Notes: a model not told the origin generated them from the sequence alone. A stretch of DNA of 64,000 bases from Winslowiella arboricola (GCF_025527015.1 NZ_JAODIM010000038.1:62001-126000); one strand, 5' to 3'; shown: positions 47,950 through 59,113, counted from the stretch's first letter. Translations and numbers: made by a program.

Positions 47950-50109
47950 CTAAGCCACTGAATCAATATGGGTATCGCTGACCCGCTCTGTTTTGTAAAA
48001 CTTTTCGTCCTGTTCCGCCATCCGCCGCAGCGCATCACAGGGGGCAAAACGCTCGCCGTACTGATGCATTAAACTCACTAATGTATTTACTACCATGGTG
48101 GCGCCCAGGGCATCGATGTAATGGAATGGCCCGCCCAAAAACGGCGGAAAGCCGATCCCCATAACCGCACCAATATCGCCATCGCGTGGGCTGCGGATCA
48201 CCTGTTCATCATGGCAGCGCACCGCCTCATTCAGCATCATCATCACGCAGCGCTGGGCAATCAGCGCCCCTTCCAGCCGCGCTTTGGGTTTCACCTTGAT
48301 CAGCGGATAGATGCTGCTATCCACCCTTTTTTTGCCCGGCAGCGAGGCGCCCGTATAGCGATAGAAACCGCGTCCGTTTTTACGCCCTTTGCGGTTGTCC
48401 GCTGACACCGCACTGAACGCTGCCGGGGCGTTAAAACGCTCTCCGTAAGCCTGCTCAAGAATCGGTATGATTTTCAGACAGACATCAATGCCGATCTCAT
48501 CCACCAGCTGAACCGGCCCAACCGGAAACCCAAACTCCACCAGCGCGTTATCAATCACCTCAATCGGTTCGCCTTCCAGCAGGCAGCGCACCGCTTCATT
48601 CAGATAAGGCGCCAGAATGCGATTAACATAAAAACCGGCGCGATCCGCCACCACAATCGCGGTTTTGCCCTGTTTTTTCGCCAGCGCCACGGTCGTGGCG
48701 ATAGTCTGCGCGCTGGTGGCAGCGTGCGGGATCACTTCCGCCAACGGCATCTTGTCGACCGGACTGAAGTAGTGCAAACCGATCACATTTTCCGGTCGCT
48801 GCGCCTGTGCGGCGATATCCGCAATCGGCAATGATGAGGTATTGGAAGCGAAAATAGTGGCCGCTGAACAGTGCTGCTCCACCTCGGCCACCATTTTCTG
48901 TTTCAGCGCCAAATCTTCAAATACCGCCTCGATTATCACATCGCGCTGCTGAAAGCCGCGAAATTCGGTATCACCGCTGATCAAAGCCATCTGCCGCAGA
49001 CGTTCGGCTGGTTTGATATGGCGTCTTTTCACTTTTTTGCCCAGCGTGTCCCAGCTGTACTTCAGCGCGTGGTTAATCCCTTCAGTATTAATATCTTTAA
49101 TCCGCACCGGCAGACCCGCACGCGTGGCGGTAACACAGGCGATACCGCCGCCCATCAGACCACCGCCAAGCACGCCAACCGCACGCAATTTATGCGGTTC
49201 AGCCTCTGCGCCATGCTCTTTTTTGATCGCGGTAGTGGCAAAGAACAGACTGCGCAGCGCTCTTGATTCTGGCGTCATCACCAGTTCGCCAAAGGCTTTC
49301 GCTTCCGCCGCATAACCGCTGCTGCTGCCCTGCTCCAGCCCGTTGCGAACCACCGCTAAAATACGCTCGGTGGCCGGATAGTTACCTTTGGTCTTCGCCC
49401 GGGTCTGGCGCGTGGCGAGGGTAAACAGCAGCGCGCGCCCCAGCGGACCGTTAATCAGGCGTTCGCGCACCGGCAGACGCGCGCGTGGTTTCTGTCCCTT
49501 CAGTACCCGCGCCACCGCGGTTTCCAGCAGAATACTGTGCGGCACCGCATCATCCACCAGGCCAATTTTCAGTGCCTGGCGCGGGCGCAGCGTTTTGCCG
49601 GTCAGCATCAGATCCAGCGCGTTCGACACGCCGACCAGCCGCGGTAAACGCTGCGTTCCGCCCGATCCGGGCAGCAGCCCCAGTTGCACTTCCGGCAATC
49701 CCAGCCGCGTTTTATCATCCAGCGTACAGATACGCTGCCCGCAGGCCAGCGCCAGCTCCAGACCACCGCCAAGACAGGCGCCGTGAATCGCCGCCACCAC
49801 CGGAAAAGGCAGCGCCGCGATATCGCTCATCACTTTCTGCCCCTGTTTCGCCAGCGTTTCCGCCTGTTGCGCACTGTTACAGGCGGCAATCATGCTGATA
49901 TCGGCTCCGGCGATAAACGAGTCCGGTTTGCCGGAGATCATCACTATGCCGGCCAGATGCGGATTTTCCCGGGCGCGCTGAATAACCTGGCGAATTTGTC
50001 CGGCAAAGGCGGCTTTCAGCGTATTCATTTTCTCGTCCGGCACGTCGATGGTGATCACCGCGACATTATCCAGACGCATCTGTAAGTGAAATGCAGATGG
50101 CTGTTCCAT
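47950..50109 (-). CDS. fadJ: Fatty acid oxidation complex alpha subunit FadJ
   Basis: A 719-residue trifunctional protein. The N-terminal enoyl-CoA hydratase/isomerase domain (about 1-190) has [16 protein letters not shown] and [20 protein letters not shown]. The C-terminal 3-hydroxyacyl-CoA dehydrogenase (about 310-719) has [12 protein letters not shown], the catalytic [15 protein letters not shown] and [15 protein letters not shown]. With FadI it degrades fatty acids, chiefly anaerobically in E. coli. Its ATG overlaps the fadI stop (TAATG). Confidence 0.96.
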   Translation of the reverse strand: MEQPSAFHLQMRLDNVAVITIDVPDEKMNTLKAAFAGQIRQVIQRARENPHLAGIVMISGKPDSFIAGADISMIAACNSAQQAETLAKQGQKVMSDIAALPFPVVAAIHGACLGGGLELALACGQRICTLDDKTRLGLPEVQLGLLPGSGGTQRLPRLVGVSNALDLMLTGKTLRPRQALKIGLVDDAVPHSILLETAVARVLKGQKPRARLPVRERLINGPLGRALLFTLATRQTRAKTKGNYPATERILAVVRNGLEQGSSSGYAAEAKAFGELVMTPESRALRSLFFATTAIKKEHGAEAEPHKLRAVGVLGGGLMGGGIACVTATRAGLPVRIKDINTEGINHALKYSWDTLGKKVKRRHIKPAERLRQMALISGDTEFRGFQQRDVIIEAVFEDLALKQKMVAEVEQHCSAATIFASNTSSLPIADIAAQAQRPENVIGLHYFSPVDKMPLAEVIPHAATSAQTIATTVALAKKQGKTAIVVADRAGFYVNRILAPYLNEAVRCLLEGEPIEVIDNALVEFGFPVGPVQLVDEIGIDVCLKIIPILEQAYGERFNAPAAFSAVSADNRKGRKNGRGFYRYTGASLPGKKRVDSSIYPLIKVKPKARLEGALIAQRCVMMMLNEAVRCHDEQVIRSPRDGDIGAVMGIGFPPFLGGPFHYIDALGATMVVNTLVSLMHQYGERFAPCDALRRMAEQDEKFYKTERVSDTHIDSVA

Positions 50110-51419
50110 TATTCGGCCTCCAGAACCATTGCCGCACCTAAGCCTCCGGCGGCACAGGCAGTCACCAGCCCGAGTCCACCGCCACGTCGTTTTAATTCAT
50201 TCAGGGTTTGCGTAATCATGCGCGCGCCGGTGGCGGCAAACGGATGACCGTAGGCAATTGAGCCGCCCAGCACGTTAAATTTCTCTTCATTGACTTCCCC
50301 CAGCGCATGGGGGCGTTTCAGCACCTCGCGGGCAAAACGTTCGTCACTGAACATTTTCAGATTGGCCAGTGTCTGGGCGGCAAAAGCTTCGTGCATATCG
50401 ATTAGCGTCAGGTCGTCGAGCGTAATACCCGCCCGATCCAGCGCCAGCGGTGAAGCATAAGAGGGACCGAGCAACATATCCTGCCAGACATCAATGGCGG
50501 TAAAGGCATAGCTGCGCAGATAGCCGAGCGGCACAATACCCAGTTCACGCGCGCGCGATTCGGTCATCAGGATCACCGCCGCCGCGCCATCGGTTAATGG
50601 CGTGCTGTTAGCGGCGGTGACGGTACCGTGTTTACGGTCAAAGGCGGGACGTAATTTCGCGTAATCTTCCAGCTTCGAATCGCGACGTACGTTGTTATCC
50701 TGCTGAAACGCGCCGCGCCACGGCGGGACAAACGCGGTCATCACTTCATCCGCCAGCTTGCCCTCATCCCAGGCTTTGGCAGCGCGCTGATGCGAGCGGT
50801 GCGCTAAGGCATCCTGCTGCTCGCGGCTGATACCATGAGATTTTGCCATCTGCTCGGCGGTATCGCCCATCCGCAGGCCGGTGGAGTACTCCGCGACTGC
50901 CGGTGGCACCGGCAGCAGATCGCCTGGCCGCAGCTGGCTGAACAGCTTTAGTTTTTGTGACAGGCTGCGCGCTTTACTGAGATCGACCAGCACGCGTCCC
51001 AGCTTTTTACTGACGCCAATCGGCAGCACGGAGGACGAGTCGGCGCCGCCCGCGATCCCCGCCTGAATCGTGCCCACCAGTAAGCTCTCGGCGACACTGG
51101 CTACCGCCTGGAAACTGGTGGCGCAGGCGCGGCTGACGCTCCAGGCATCGGTATGCACACTCAGGCTGCTTCCCAGCACAATCTCGCGTGCAATATTTGG
51201 CGCTTCCGGCATCTGCACGACCTGGCCAAATACCAGCTGTTCAATAATTTCCGGCGGAATATCGCTGCGCGCCAGCAGTTCGCCAATCACCATCTTTCCC
51301 AGTTCCACTGCCGGGATGCCATGCAGTGCGCTGGCCTGGCGGGCAAAAGGAGTGCGTAATCCGTGTGTTATCGCGATGCGTTCGCCCTGACGCGTCAGCA
51401 AAGGAAGCGCTTTGCTCAT
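50109..51419 (-). CDS. fadI: 3-ketoacyl-CoA thiolase FadI
   Basis: A 436-residue thiolase of the FadIJ complex. The nucleophile Cys is in [20 protein letters not shown] (about 97). The C-terminal part has [32 protein letters not shown] and the second Cys in [14 protein letters not shown] chose ATG 51419 ([14 protein letters not shown]), three codons inside the GTG at 51428, since AGGTG is better placed and the length matches the family. A FadR site lies 42 bp upstream. Confidence 0.95.
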   Translation of the reverse strand: MSKALPLLTRQGERIAITHGLRTPFARQASALHGIPAVELGKMVIGELLARSDIPPEIIEQLVFGQVVQMPEAPNIAREIVLGSSLSVHTDAWSVSRACATSFQAVASVAESLLVGTIQAGIAGGADSSSVLPIGVSKKLGRVLVDLSKARSLSQKLKLFSQLRPGDLLPVPPAVAEYSTGLRMGDTAEQMAKSHGISREQQDALAHRSHQRAAKAWDEGKLADEVMTAFVPPWRGAFQQDNNVRRDSKLEDYAKLRPAFDRKHGTVTAANSTPLTDGAAAVILMTESRARELGIVPLGYLRSYAFTAIDVWQDMLLGPSYASPLALDRAGITLDDLTLIDMHEAFAAQTLANLKMFSDERFAREVLKRPHALGEVNEEKFNVLGGSIAYGHPFAATGARMITQTLNELKRRGGGLGLVTACAAGGLGAAMVLEAE

Positions 51420-51460
51420 TATTGTCACCTGTTAGCCGAGATCGGAGGCATCATTGCCAA

Positions 51461-51477
51461 AAGAGGTCAGACCTGAT
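51461..51477. promoter_or_regulatory. FadR operator of fadIJ
   Basis: AAGAGGTCAGACCTGAT carries the perfect palindromic core GGTCAGACC (51465-51473), which is the FadR recognition core. Located close to the presumed fadI start of transcription, so repression in the absence of long-chain acyl-CoA is expected. Confidence 0.75.
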
Positions 51478-51559
51478 CACCAGTGTTAACCACAATGTTA
51501 CATTGCGCCAAGCATGGGGAGAGAAAAATGAGAGTGAAGACACGAATTAAGGCGATGCG

Positions 51560-51613
51560 GCAGCCGAAAACGGCTCCATTAAAATTGCAGGGGCGGCGTT
51601 TTCGCCGCCCGCG
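51560..51613. repeat. Two palindromic repeats between fadI and yfcZ
   Basis: A truncated AGCCG-core unit (CAGCCGAAAACGGCTCC, about 51561-51577, minus orientation) and a complete CGGCG-core unit (GCAGGGGCGGCGTTTTCGCC, 51587-51613, plus). They lie 7 bp before the yfcZ stop. Confidence 0.7.
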
Positions 51614-51619
51614 GGGAGA

Positions 51620-51916
51620 TTAACGCAGGCCGAGCTGGAAAATCATCGTCTCCGCCTGACAGGCAAAGATAAAATCGATATCAAGCTGCACGCCATCCTG
51701 CCGTTCAGTAATGCGGGCATTGATTTCGCAAGGTTCAGATTCTACAGCGCGCGCTTTACTGCTTAATGCTGCCAGCGTGGCTTCAGCTGTCGGGCGATCG
51801 GCAAACACCCGGCTGTAAGAGGCCGTGCAGTCGGTGTTGTCCATAATGGTGCCCACATCAACACAACAGCAGGCTGCCGTTTCGTTCGCGCTACATTTAT
51901 TAATGGCATCGGTCAT
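51620..51916 (-). CDS. yfcZ: YfcZ/YiiS family protein (DUF406)
   Basis: A 98-residue protein recognised by KCSANETAACCCVDVGTIMD, DCTASYSRVFADRPTAE and the C-terminus FACQAETMIFQLGLR. The CCC cluster is conserved in the family; function is unknown. ATG 51916 follows AGGAG with ideal spacing, so the frame from 51934 is too long. Confidence 0.9.
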   Translation of the reverse strand: MTDAINKCSANETAACCCVDVGTIMDNTDCTASYSRVFADRPTAEATLAALSSKARAVESEPCEINARITERQDGVQLDIDFIFACQAETMIFQLGLR

Positions 51917-52026
51917 GGTGCTCTCCTGATTCATGCCGCCGCAGCGGCAGGCATACTAATTCAACTTGTAATAGTTTACGCCTGCGTTATTTACCGCACT
52001 ACCTTTACCCTGCCCGGAAGCCGTTA

Positions 52027-52042
52027 AGTGACGAATATCACA
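52027..52042. promoter_or_regulatory. CRP site in the fadL/yfcZ region
   Basis: AGTGA-CGAATA-TCACA matches the CRP consensus TGTGA-N6-TCACA in 9 of 10 positions. Its center lies about 165 bp upstream of the presumed fadL transcription start and about 118 bp upstream of yfcZ. Carbon-source control of fadL is known in E. coli. Confidence 0.6.
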
Positions 52043-52177
52043 GTTAAAATTGATCCAGAACAAATTAGAATTTTTGCTACAATTTTATTCGTCATTAAAA
52101 AGTGCACTTTTTGTTAAGCGGATCTTATTTTTAGTATCAATTTGGCAATATTTTAAAAACAATATTGCAACATGTGT

Positions 52178-52216
52178 ACAGGTCAGACCTATACTTGGCG
52201 CACTGGTCTGATTTGT
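52178..52216. promoter_or_regulatory. Tandem FadR operators of fadL
   Basis: Site O1 (52178-52192) has the perfect core GGTCAGACC and overlaps the -35/-10 spacer and -10 element. Site O2 (52202-52216, ACTGGTCTGATTTGT) lies at the presumed start of transcription. The two-site arrangement with about 24-bp spacing is the same as in E. coli fadL. Confidence 0.75.
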
Positions 52217-52301
52217 TAGCCGTCTGTCAGTCCCTACAATCCGCGATCCTTGTTACGCTATGTAACAGAGTTTAATAAAATCAGATAATGAGGTTGTGGT
52301 C

Positions 52302-53585
52302 ATGAACCATAAAAACCTGTTTGCAAAGTCAGCTGTGGCAGCTGCAATGGCTCTCGTTTCTTCACAAGTTTATGCCGCGGGCTTTCAGCTTAATGAATTC
52401 TCATCGATTGGCTTAGGTCGTTCTTATTCTGGCGAAGGCGCAATCGGCGATACTGCAGCCTCAGCCAGCCGTAACCCGGCTACCATGGCGTTAATGGATC
52501 GACCACAATTTAGTATCGGCGCCGTATTTATTGATCCCGATGTGAATATTTCGGGTGAGGGTAATTCCGGCAACAGCCTCAATGCGGATAATATTGCGCC
52601 AACCCAGTGGATCCCGAATATTCACTTTGTGCAGCCGATTAACGATCAGTGGTGGGTCGGCGCCTCAATCACCAGTAATTACGGTCTGGCTACCGAATTT
52701 AATGACAGTTATACCGCGGGCGGTTACGCCGGTAAAACTGACCTGATGACCGGTAACTTTAACGTCAGTACGGCGTATCGCCTGAATCAGCACTTCAGTT
52801 TTGGCATCGGCTTTGATGCGGTTTACGCCAGAGCAAAAATCGAGCGTTATGCCGGTGAATCCGGTGCGCTGCTGGGTGTGCCTGCCGACACGCAAATTGC
52901 CCATCTGAAAGGTGATGAATGGGGCTACGGCTGGAACGCCGGTATCCTGTATGAAGTGGACGATGATAACCGCTTCGGCTTCACCTACCGTTCTGAAGTA
53001 AAAATCGATTTTGACGGCGACTATAAGAGCAGCCTGCCGTCAGCACTGAATGGCACGCCAGCGTCCAGCGCCTTCGGTCTGCCTTACGGCACCGATGGCA
53101 ATACCATTCCGGGCGCGCTGACCCTGAATCTGCCAGAGATGTGGGAAGTGTCCGGTTATCACAAAGTAGCACCACAGTGGGCGGTACACTACAGCATGGC
53201 TTACACCAGCTGGAGCCAGTTCCAGGAGCTGAAAGCCACCGGCAGCAACGGCCAGACGCTGTTCTATAAAGAAGAAGGCTTTAAAGATGCTTACCGCATC
53301 GCCCTGGGCGCCAGCTACTTCTATGACGATAACTGGACCTTCCGTGGCGGTATCGCCTTTGATGACAGCCCGGTGCCTGCCGATAAGCGCTCAATCTCCA
53401 TTCCTGACCAGGATCGCCTGTGGCTGAGCGCCGGTGCTTCTTACGCACTGAATCAGGATGCTTCGGTGGATGTGGGTATCTCTTATATGCATGGTCAGCA
53501 TGTGACGGTGCAGGAAGGGGATTATACTTTTGAATCTGAAGGGAAAGCCTGGTTGTACGGCGCAGGCTTTAACTATAAGTTCTGA
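52302..53585 (+). CDS. fadL: Long-chain fatty acid outer-membrane transporter FadL
   Basis: A 427-residue beta-barrel protein with a signal peptide ending VYA. The mature N-terminus [20 protein letters not shown] is the hatch domain and [13 protein letters not shown] holds the conserved NPA motif. It ends with aromatic Phe as barrel proteins do (AGFNYKF). It is about 20 residues shorter than the E. coli protein, mostly from a shorter loop around residues 190-200. I prefer ATG 52302, 8 bp after GAGG, to the GTG at 52296. Confidence 0.95.
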   Translation: MNHKNLFAKSAVAAAMALVSSQVYAAGFQLNEFSSIGLGRSYSGEGAIGDTAASASRNPATMALMDRPQFSIGAVFIDPDVNISGEGNSGNSLNADNIAPTQWIPNIHFVQPINDQWWVGASITSNYGLATEFNDSYTAGGYAGKTDLMTGNFNVSTAYRLNQHFSFGIGFDAVYARAKIERYAGESGALLGVPADTQIAHLKGDEWGYGWNAGILYEVDDDNRFGFTYRSEVKIDFDGDYKSSLPSALNGTPASSAFGLPYGTDGNTIPGALTLNLPEMWEVSGYHKVAPQWAVHYSMAYTSWSQFQELKATGSNGQTLFYKEEGFKDAYRIALGASYFYDDNWTFRGGIAFDDSPVPADKRSISIPDQDRLWLSAGASYALNQDASVDVGISYMHGQHVTVQEGDYTFESEGKAWLYGAGFNYKF

Positions 53586-53592
53586 GTTTAAC

Positions 53593-53645
53593 GGCGGCGA
53601 TAACGCCGCCGCTACCGGCCTTGTAGTGGCGGCGTTATCGCCGCC
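53593..53645. repeat. Inverted palindromic pair between fadL and mlaA
   Basis: GGCGGCGATAACGCCGCC (53593-53610) and GGCGGCGTTATCGCCGCC (53628-53645) are each near-palindromes and together a perfect 18-bp inverted repeat. They belong to the dispersed family (GTAG flanks point inward, CTAC at 53612-53615 region and GTAG at 53623-53626). They probably act as a bidirectional terminator of fadL and mlaA. Confidence 0.8.
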
Positions 53646-53653
53646 ATTTTCAT

Positions 53654-54415
53654 TTATTCTGCGTCAATATCGTTCAGCTCGCCCTGAATCGCCGAAGCAT
53701 TTGGGTTCTCCTGCGGTTTCAGCTTGCCACCGCTTGCCAGGAAGTCATGGCGCTGGAAATAGGCATTACGCACAAAGGCGTAAGGATCTTTGGTATTGCG
53801 CAGCATCGCATCGGAGTCCAGCAGCTGGGCGCGCGTTTCAACCCCTTCAAACACCCATTTACCTGCCGACATCCAGAAGGTCAGCCAGCTGAGCGCCGGA
53901 TAGAGATTATCCACATAGTCGCCGCCATCTTCACGCGGCGTGGCGCTGCCATAGCCCGGCAACACCACATAAGGGCCATAACCGACACCGTAAGAACCCA
54001 GCGTGCCACCGAAGCGCGGCGGCTCTTCACGCGCCAGTTTCGGGTTCGCCATCCCGGCGACATCAATAAAGCCGCCCATCCCTAACAGGGTATTCAGGAA
54101 GAAGCGGTTAAAGTGGATCGCACCGCGATACGGGTCGCCACGCAGGAAGGAGTTTACCATTGCTGCCGGTTCATCGAGGTTACCGAGGAAATTGCCCAGT
54201 CCGGTACGCGCCGGCGTCGGCACATAATCACGCCAGGCCACCGCGACAGGACGCAAAACATAGGGATCCAGCATGTTATAGTTGAAATTAAACATGGTGC
54301 GGTTAAAACCTTCCAGCGGATCGGAACGTCCTTGTGGCTCGTTCGCATCATTGGAACTGGCGCAACCTGTCAACAGCACAGTTGCCAGTGCCAAACCCGT
54401 CAGGCGGTAATTCAT
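53654..54415 (-). CDS. mlaA: Outer-membrane lipoprotein MlaA (VacJ)
   Basis: A 253-residue lipoprotein with lipobox LTGC at Cys18. It forms the donut-like channel that removes phospholipid from the outer leaflet and passes it to MlaC. Family motifs are DPLEGFNRTMFNFNYNMLDP, RFFLNTLLGMGGFIDVA and GYGPYVVLPGYG. It ends NDIDAE. In E. coli yfdC follows it; here the ccm operon lies in between. Confidence 0.95.
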   Translation of the reverse strand: MNYRLTGLALATVLLTGCASSNDANEPQGRSDPLEGFNRTMFNFNYNMLDPYVLRPVAVAWRDYVPTPARTGLGNFLGNLDEPAAMVNSFLRGDPYRGAIHFNRFFLNTLLGMGGFIDVAGMANPKLAREEPPRFGGTLGSYGVGYGPYVVLPGYGSATPREDGGDYVDNLYPALSWLTFWMSAGKWVFEGVETRAQLLDSDAMLRNTKDPYAFVRNAYFQRHDFLASGGKLKPQENPNASAIQGELNDIDAE

Positions 54416-54449
54416 GTTGTTCTCCCTGTACTCTATATTTTAAGGCGCT

Positions 54450-55661
54450 TCAGGGCTGCTGCCGATCGATGGCAACCGACAGCTGCTGATGACCATCGTA
54501 TGGCGTCGCTGCACTTTCACCCAGCCAGTCGCCCGACTGAGGATTAGCGCTGCCATTGCGCGAAATGCGAACCCGTACCTTGACCTGATGCTGTGCCGAA
54601 AGCAGGCGTTCCGGCATCATAGCGTTGCTGTCATCCAGCGTGAGCGATAACGGGAAATGACTCAGCGGCAGTTTTTTCACCGCCACCGGTACCGGTGAAA
54701 CACCGTCAGAAACAGAAATATACAATACTCCGCCTTCAGGTAACATTTTTTCTGCCGCCGGTGACAACTTAACCGTCAGCGCCAGCTTGCTATTTTGCTC
54801 ACCCGAGTCGGTTTTCGCCTGCTCAATGCTGCGCTGGATCATGCTGATGCGGCGGTCTCCGGCGGGCAACAGCGTCAGCATCTGCTGCCATCCGGCGATG
54901 GCGCGATCGTAATGCTGTTGCTGGTATGCATTAAAGGCTAATAAGCCCAGCACCCGCAGATTATTGCTGTCCTCTTTCTGCATCGCCAGCAGCATCACTT
55001 CAGCTTCCCGATTGTCCTGTGCATCGCTGGAACGCGTCAGCACTTCAGCATAGCTGAGTTTAACTTCCTGATTGCCCGGCGACAGTTGCAATGCGTGCTG
55101 AAATGCCTGACCTGCAGTGGTGGGGTTATTCAGCACCATGCCAATACGCCCCAGCATCATCCAGTCATCAAGATTAACAGGATCGGTTTGCAGTTCGCTG
55201 CGAATACCCAGACCGAGGCGCGCCAGCTCCTCCATCGACAACGGCTTGCCATTCGGATCCATCACCCGCCCACGCAGTGCCGGCAGATCGTTTTTCACCT
55301 GCTGCCAGGCCATTAACTGTGGCAGACCGCCAACCTTAAAATAGAGTGCAAGGCTGACGATAAAAATCAGCAGCACGCCTGGCAGCAGCACCCAGCGGCT
55401 GATGCTGCGCGCCTGCGGATAAGCGCCCTCCGGAATATCGGTTAACAACGTCTGTTGCAGTTCGCGCACCATCTCGGGCCGCTCAGCCACCACGCCCTGC
55501 GCTTCATCCTGTTCCAGCTCCTGCAAGCGCTGATGGTAAAAAGCGGTGTTCAGCGTGTCGCGTTGTTGTGCACTGGCGTTACGGCTGCGCCAGCCAGCGA
55601 CCAGCAGCAGCGCGCTGGCGGCCAGTAACAATGCGAGAAGAGTTAGCCAAAACACGCTCAT
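54450..55661 (-). CDS. ccmI: Cytochrome c maturation protein CcmI
   Basis: A 403-residue protein with two transmembrane helices (about 4-23 and 93-112). A periplasmic TPR domain (about 150-260, for example PGNQEVKLSYAEVLTRSSDA) captures apocytochrome c, and a C-terminal beta-rich domain follows. In E. coli K-12 this region is fused to CcmH; here it is a separate gene overlapping ccmH by 4 bp. Last gene of the ccm operon. Confidence 0.9.
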   Translation of the reverse strand: MSVFWLTLLALLLAASALLLVAGWRSRNASAQQRDTLNTAFYHQRLQELEQDEAQGVVAERPEMVRELQQTLLTDIPEGAYPQARSISRWVLLPGVLLIFIVSLALYFKVGGLPQLMAWQQVKNDLPALRGRVMDPNGKPLSMEELARLGLGIRSELQTDPVNLDDWMMLGRIGMVLNNPTTAGQAFQHALQLSPGNQEVKLSYAEVLTRSSDAQDNREAEVMLLAMQKEDSNNLRVLGLLAFNAYQQQHYDRAIAGWQQMLTLLPAGDRRISMIQRSIEQAKTDSGEQNSKLALTVKLSPAAEKMLPEGGVLYISVSDGVSPVPVAVKKLPLSHFPLSLTLDDSNAMMPERLLSAQHQVKVRVRISRNGSANPQSGDWLGESAATPYDGHQQLSVAIDRQQP

Positions 55662-56122
55662 GATTGCTTCCTGTTATTCTTCAGTAATCTGTCCAGGCGC
55701 TGCTGTTCAGCGGCATCAAGCCGTGCCTGTTGCGTCGGCTGCGGCTTGCGGCTGCGCAAAATAATCACCAGCGCGCCCAGCAGCACAAACAGCACCGGGC
55801 CTGCCCACAGAATCAGGGTAGACGCGGTCAGCGGCGGCTGATAAGTGACAAAATTGCCATAGCGCGCCACCATATAGTCGGTGATCTGCTGCTTACTCTG
55901 TCCCTGCTTCATCAGCTGATAAACTTTCAGGCGCATATCGCCAGCGATCATCGCATTGGAGTCGGCAATACTGTTGTTCTGGCATTTCGGGCAGCGCAGT
56001 GATTCAGTCAGCTGGCGATACTGCTGCTCCTGCTCCACCGAATCAAACTGCAGGGTATCAATGGCGGCAAAGGCGCTGAAACTCAGTAACATCGCTAGCA
56101 GCAGGGTAGTTATGGATTTCAT
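55658..56122 (-). CDS. ccmH: Cytochrome c maturation thiol oxidoreductase CcmH
   Basis: A 154-residue protein with a signal peptide, the LRCPKCQNNSI redox motif (about 42) that reduces or binds the apocytochrome heme-binding cysteines, and a transmembrane anchor (STLILWAGPVLFVLLGALVII). It is part of the CcmFHI heme ligation complex. Overlaps ccmG by 4 bp. Confidence 0.94.
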   Translation of the reverse strand: MKSITTLLLAMLLSFSAFAAIDTLQFDSVEQEQQYRQLTESLRCPKCQNNSIADSNAMIAGDMRLKVYQLMKQGQSKQQITDYMVARYGNFVTYQPPLTASTLILWAGPVLFVLLGALVIILRSRKPQPTQQARLDAAEQQRLDRLLKNNRKQS

Positions 56123-56676
56123 TTACCTGACTCCTGACGATATTTATCCCATAGCGGTTTGACTTCCTGTTGCCAGACACGCTCATTCATATCGCCCGCA
56201 TGGCGATAGCGGATAATGCCGTTGCCATCGATCAGAAAGGTTTCCGGTGCGCCATATACGCCAAGATCCAGTCCCAGCATGCCGTTGCCGTCATACAGAC
56301 TCAGCGCATACGGATTCCCCAGCGTATTCAGCCAGTTCACCGCTTTTTGCCGGTTATCTTTATAGTTGAGTCCCACTACACGGATACCCTGTTGCGCCAG
56401 GGTATTAAGATATTGATGTTCGGCGCGGCAGGTCGGACACCAGGTGGCCCAGACATTCAGCAGAATCGGCTGGCCGTCATTCAGTACCGCCTGGTCGTAA
56501 ATTTTGCCCGGCTGATCGAGAGATTCCAGTTTAAATTGCGGCACCGGTTTACCAATCAGCGCCGACTCCAGCAGCGTGGGATCGTCACCATTGGCATTAC
56601 GTGACAGCTGGTATAACAGCGCCGCCGCCAACAGCAAAAATAGTACCAGCGGAATATAGAGAATCTTCTTGTTCAT
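56119..56676 (-). CDS. ccmG: Thiol:disulfide interchange protein CcmG/DsbE
   Basis: A 185-residue membrane-anchored periplasmic thioredoxin-like protein. An N-terminal anchor (LYIPLVLFLLLAAALLYQL) precedes the active site WATWCPTCRAEHQ (about 80) and the GVYGAPETFLIDGNG segment with the cis-Pro. It keeps apocytochrome or CcmH thiols reduced. Overlaps ccmF by 4 bp. Confidence 0.95.
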   Translation of the reverse strand: MNKKILYIPLVLFLLLAAALLYQLSRNANGDDPTLLESALIGKPVPQFKLESLDQPGKIYDQAVLNDGQPILLNVWATWCPTCRAEHQYLNTLAQQGIRVVGLNYKDNRQKAVNWLNTLGNPYALSLYDGNGMLGLDLGVYGAPETFLIDGNGIIRYRHAGDMNERVWQQEVKPLWDKYRQESGK

Positions 56677-58628
56677 GCTGGCTCCTGCTGCACTTTTTTA
56701 CGCGAACGATAGCGCGGATCGAGCAGACACAGAATGCCGCCCAGCGCCATAAACAGGCCGCCAAACCAGATCCAGCGGACAAAAGGTTTGTAATAGATAC
56801 GCACTGCCCATGAGTTATCGTCCAGCTCTTCGCCCAGCGCGGCGTAAAGATCGCGGGTAAAACCACCGTCAATCGCCGCTTCGGTCATCATCGATCGCGT
56901 GACGCTGTAAAAACGTTTCTCGGCATGCAGCGTCGCTTCATGCTTACCATTGCGCGTCACGTCAATCAGCGCCACACCGCCGCTGTAGTTAGCGCCCTGC
57001 AAACTGCGCAGATCGCGGAACACAAAGTGGTAGTTATGGATATCAACGCTGTCACCCGCTTTCATCCGCACATCGCGTTCAACGCTGTAATTCTGACTAA
57101 AGGCGATACCAATAATCGTCACCGCCACGCCGAGATGCCCCAGCACCATGCCCCAGTGGCTGCGCGACAGATGACGCAGCCCGCGCAGCAGTGAGTGGCG
57201 GTGGGTAGCGCGTTCATGCAACTCCATCAGCGTCAGAATAATCACCCACAGCGACATCATCAGCCCGACGACCGTCATCGCTTCAATGCGGTCCTGCATC
57301 AGCCACGGCAGCAGAATCGATAGCACCAGCGTGGTCAGCATCGCCAGCGCAAGTCGCTTCCATAACTTTTGCGGCTCATCACGACGCCAGCGCACCAGCG
57401 GGCCGATACCCAGCGCCAGCGCCAGCGGCGCCATCAGCCAACTGAACATAGTATTAAAGAAGGGTTCGCCAATCGAAATGGTGCCCAGCCCCAGCTGTTT
57501 ATGCACCAGCGGCAACAGGGTTCCCAGCAACACCACCAGCATCGCGGCAATCAGCAATACGTTATTGCCCAGCAGGAAAGATTCGCGCGACCAGATTTCA
57601 TTCAGCACCCGGCTGCGCACCTTGCCACCTTTTATTGCATACAGCAGCAATGAGCCGCCGATTACAATCACCAGGAAAGCGAGGATAAACATGCCGCGCG
57701 CCGGATCCGAGGCAAAGGCATGCACCGACACTAACACGCCGGAGCGCACCAGGAAGGTGCCGAGCAGGCTGAGTGAAAATGCGGTAATCGCCAGCAGTAC
57801 CGTCCAGGCTTTAAAGGTGCCGCGTTTTTCGGTGACCGCCAGCGAGTGGATAAGCGCGGTTCCGGCCAGCCACGGCATAAAGGAAGCGTTTTCCACCGGA
57901 TCCCAGAACCACCAGCCGCCCCAGCCCAGTTCATAGTAAGCCCAGGCCGATCCCAGCACGATGCCAATCGTCAGGAATACCCATGCTGCAGTGGTCCATG
58001 GCCGCGACCAGCGCGCCCAGGCAGTATCAAGACGACCGGCCATCAGCGAGGCAATAGCAAACGCAAATGCTACCGAGAAGCCGACATAACCCATATACAG
58101 CAGCGGCGGATGGAAGATCAGGCCGATATCCTGCAGCATCGGATTCAGATCGCTGCCGTCGATTGGGAAGTCCGGCAAAGTACGAGTAAAAGGGTTGGAT
58201 GTCAGGGTGATAAACAGCAAAAAGCCGAGGTTAATCATCCCCATCACCGCCAGCACCCGGGCAATCGCATCCAGCGGCATCGCGCGACTAAACAGCGCCA
58301 CCAGCAACGTCCAGCCGCTTAGCAACAGCACCCATAACAGCAGCGAGCCTTCATGCGCCCCCCAGGTGGCGGCGATACGATAGTAAACCGGCAACAGGGT
58401 GTTAGAGTTGGTGGCCACATAGGCGACGCTAAAATCGTTAACAATAAATGCATGCACCAGCAGCACAAAGGCGCCGAGAATACAGGCAAACAGCCCGTAA
58501 CTTAACGGACGCGCCAGCGCCATCAGCCGTGCATCCTGACGGCTGGCGCCCCATAGTGGATAGATACTTAACAGCAGTGACAGCGCCAGTGCCAGACAGA
58601 GCAGAAAACTGCCGATTTCAGGCATCAT
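56673..58628 (-). CDS. ccmF: Heme lyase CcmF
   Basis: A 651-residue polytopic membrane protein. The tryptophan-rich WWD motif [19 protein letters not shown] (about 235) handles heme, and conserved His residues lie in [14 protein letters not shown] (about 90) and [10 protein letters not shown] (about 370). It attaches heme from CcmE to apocytochromes with CcmH and CcmI. Confidence 0.96.
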   Translation of the reverse strand: MMPEIGSFLLCLALALSLLLSIYPLWGASRQDARLMALARPLSYGLFACILGAFVLLVHAFIVNDFSVAYVATNSNTLLPVYYRIAATWGAHEGSLLLWVLLLSGWTLLVALFSRAMPLDAIARVLAVMGMINLGFLLFITLTSNPFTRTLPDFPIDGSDLNPMLQDIGLIFHPPLLYMGYVGFSVAFAFAIASLMAGRLDTAWARWSRPWTTAAWVFLTIGIVLGSAWAYYELGWGGWWFWDPVENASFMPWLAGTALIHSLAVTEKRGTFKAWTVLLAITAFSLSLLGTFLVRSGVLVSVHAFASDPARGMFILAFLVIVIGGSLLLYAIKGGKVRSRVLNEIWSRESFLLGNNVLLIAAMLVVLLGTLLPLVHKQLGLGTISIGEPFFNTMFSWLMAPLALALGIGPLVRWRRDEPQKLWKRLALAMLTTLVLSILLPWLMQDRIEAMTVVGLMMSLWVIILTLMELHERATHRHSLLRGLRHLSRSHWGMVLGHLGVAVTIIGIAFSQNYSVERDVRMKAGDSVDIHNYHFVFRDLRSLQGANYSGGVALIDVTRNGKHEATLHAEKRFYSVTRSMMTEAAIDGGFTRDLYAALGEELDDNSWAVRIYYKPFVRWIWFGGLFMALGGILCLLDPRYRSRKKVQQEPA

Positions 58629-59113
58629 GACTGGTCACCTTGCGCCTGCTGATAAGCATCAGCCGGGCGTTTATGATTCTTTTTCATTGCGTCTTCAATT
58701 TCCGGCGGCGTGTATTTTTCATCATGTTTAGCCAGCACCTCTTTGGCATTGACCAGGTTACCGGGTTCCAGCACGCCCTGCGCCACGACGCCCTGCCCTT
58801 CGCGGAACAGATCCGGCAGGATGCCTTCATAGCTAACGCTAATCACGCCGTTCGCGTCATATAACTTAAACGACACGCGCAGCGTCTGCGGATCGCGTTT
58901 TACGCTGCCGGGCATCACCATGCCGCCGACACGTAAGCGCTGCCCGGGCTCGGGTTTCTGCTGCGCCTCGCCTTTACCATTAATAATTTCACCGGGTGTA
59001 TAGAACAGGTCAATATTGGCGCGCAGCGCATACATCACCAGCGCAGTGGCCAGGCCAAGACCTATTAATATCGCCAGCACCAGATATAAGCGATTTTTAC
59101 GACGGGTATTCAC
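58625..59113 (-). CDS. ccmE: Heme chaperone CcmE
   Basis: A 162-residue periplasmic chaperone anchored by an N-terminal helix ([20 protein letters not shown] without the first residues). The OB-fold core contains [17 protein letters not shown], and the heme-binding histidine is in [13 protein letters not shown] (about 130). Overlaps ccmD by 4 bp. Confidence 0.95.
   Translation of the reverse strand: MNTRRKNRLYLVLAILIGLGLATALVMYALRANIDLFYTPGEIINGKGEAQQKPEPGQRLRVGGMVMPGSVKRDPQTLRVSFKLYDANGVISVSYEGILPDLFREGQGVVAQGVLEPGNLVNAKEVLAKHDEKYTPPEIEDAMKKNHKRPADAYQQAQGDQS

Larger units (their letters stand above)
51917..52301. other. Control region between yfcZ and fadL
   Basis: A 385-bp divergent intergenic region, AT-rich in the middle (about 52040-52170). 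It holds a CRP-like site at 52027-52042, a promoter-like TTGCAA/TATACT pair (52165-52170 and 52190-52195, 19-bp spacing) and two FadR-like sites (52178-52216). The leader after the second FadR site is about 85 nt. Confidence 0.7.
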
